A DNA stretch of 64,000 nt, taken from the NCBI RefSeq assembly GCF_040207125.1, contig NZ_CP157940.1, positions 248,001-312,000 on the forward strand, given 5' to 3'. Below the pieces are notes generated by a model that was not told the origin of the DNA, ran no database searches, and saw only the letters and a program-made list of their open reading frames with translations. The position numbers and the translations under genes were made by a program. Positions 63,355-64,000 of this stretch are shown here, piece after piece (position 1 is the stretch's first letter; every line of letters starts with the position of its first letter). Origin of the DNA: Lacrimispora sp. BS-2 (GTDB lineage: Bacteria > Bacillota > Clostridia > Lachnospirales > Lachnospiraceae).

Positions 63355-64000
63355 GTGGGTAACAGAGCATTGGAAAACATGGAACCGGTGGAAGTGTTTC
63401 AGTATTTTGAGGAAATTAGCAGTATTCCCAGGGGTTCGGGAAATGAAAGAAGAATCAGCGATTATCTGGTTTCTTTTGCCAAGGAACACAAGTTGGAGGT
63501 CATACAGGATAAAGCGCTGAATGTGATCATCAAGAAACCAGGCTCCAAGGGCTATGAAGAAAGTCCCGGCGTTATCATTCAGGGACATATGGATATGGTA
63601 TGTGAGAAAAGGCCTGACGTAACCCATGATTTCATGACAGACCCCATTAAATTGAAAATCCATGGAGATATGATTTACGCAGACGGTACAACTCTTGGAG
63701 GAGACGATGGTATTGCGGTCGCCATGGGGTTAGCGGTTATGGCATCGGATACACTGGAACACCCTCCCATTGAATTGTTAGTTACCACCGCCGAAGAGAC
63801 CGGAATGGATGGTGCCCATGCGCTGGATCCTAAAAACATATCGGGCAAAACCCTTATTAATATCGATTCAGAGGAAGAAGGAATCCTGACGGTAAGCTGT
63901 GCAGGCGGCTGTTCCTCTAAAATCAATATTCCCATAATATGGGAAGGTGCAGACAGCAGCAGGGCTGCTTATGAAATTGAAATTACGGGCCTGCAGGGCG
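63355..64000 (+). CDS. pepD: Aminoacyl-histidine dipeptidase (PepD, M20 family), 5' part
   Basis: The frame from GTG 63355, after AAAGGAGATAATATACC, is open to the end of the window, giving 215 codons. It reads VFQYFEEISSIPRGSGNE at the N-terminus, then metal-binding motifs GHMDMV (His and Asp), TLGGDDGIAVAMG (Asp) and TTAEETGMDGA (catalytic and metal Glu), and CAGGCSSK, in the order of M20C Xaa-His dipeptidases. It would cleave dipeptides in the cytosol. It is cut by the window edge, so the C-terminal half is not seen. Confidence 0.9.
   Translation, partial: MGNRALENMEPVEVFQYFEEISSIPRGSGNERRISDYLVSFAKEHKLEVIQDKALNVIIKKPGSKGYEESPGVIIQGHMDMVCEKRPDVTHDFMTDPIKLKIHGDMIYADGTTLGGDDGIAVAMGLAVMASDTLEHPPIELLVTTAEETGMDGAHALDPKNISGKTLINIDSEEEGILTVSCAGGCSSKINIPIIWEGADSSRAAYEIEITGLQG

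Overview
The window looks like chromosome from an anaerobic, low-to-mid GC Clostridia member, most like the Lachnospiraceae (Lacrimispora / Clostridium saccharolyticum type). This is inferred from gene content and style: strong AGGAGG ribosome sites, many TTG/GTG starts, butyryl-CoA dehydrogenase with EtfAB, 4-hydroxybutyrate fermentation genes, HdrABC-type iron-sulfur proteins and soluble fumarate reductase parts. No rRNA, tRNA, CRISPR array, insertion sequence or phage gene was seen.

Layout. 1-980: end of an amino-acid ABC importer. 1310-3400: secreted GH18 chitinase. 3799-10446: succinate-semialdehyde dehydrogenase, 4-hydroxybutyrate dehydrogenase, 4-hydroxybutyryl-CoA dehydratase and two tandem CoA-transferases. 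10549-11874: NifU-like protein divergent from a LysR regulator. 12032-15045: butyryl-CoA dehydrogenase and EtfBA. 15231-15923: a response regulator lacking its phospho-accepting Asp. 16002-18244: glpK-glpF on the minus strand. 18459-28616: a tightly packed operon for HdrBCA, an MvhD/FlxD protein, three Flx-like electron-transfer proteins, a ferredoxin-like FrdB, FrdA and two-subunit fumarase. 28719-29831: Ldh2-type malate dehydrogenase. 30024-35585: tetrapyrrole (uroporphyrinogen/siroheme) operon without hemB. 35813-37278: two AT-rich genes of unknown function. 37540-42289: flavodoxin, FtsH and a chemoreceptor. 42543-42996: a probable large non-coding RNA with its own promoter and terminator. 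42998-47096: radical SAM protein, AraC regulator, uxuA and uxuB. 47548-54372: second chemoreceptor, LytTR protein, GalM-like epimerase, GT51 transglycosylase, DEDDh exonuclease, small membrane protein and acetyltransferase. 54599-62679: nickel-type ABC transporter and larB-larC-larE for the nickel-pincer cofactor. 63355-end: start of a PepD-type dipeptidase.

How the genes work together. The segment 3799-29831 encodes nearly every step from malate to butyryl-CoA: malate to fumarate (fumarase), fumarate to succinate (FrdA/FrdB-like with Hdr-Flx), succinyl-CoA to succinate semialdehyde, to 4-hydroxybutyrate, to 4-hydroxybutyryl-CoA, to crotonyl-CoA, to butyryl-CoA (Bcd/Etf). The most notable module is the co-operonic HdrABC + FlxABCD-like + FrdAB set with no membrane anchor. 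It suggests a soluble, NADH-linked and possibly ferredoxin-reducing (electron-bifurcating) fumarate reductase; this is inference from gene order and motifs. A second self-contained module couples nickel uptake to LarB/LarC/LarE cofactor synthesis behind a promoter followed by an intrinsic terminator, so attenuation control is likely.
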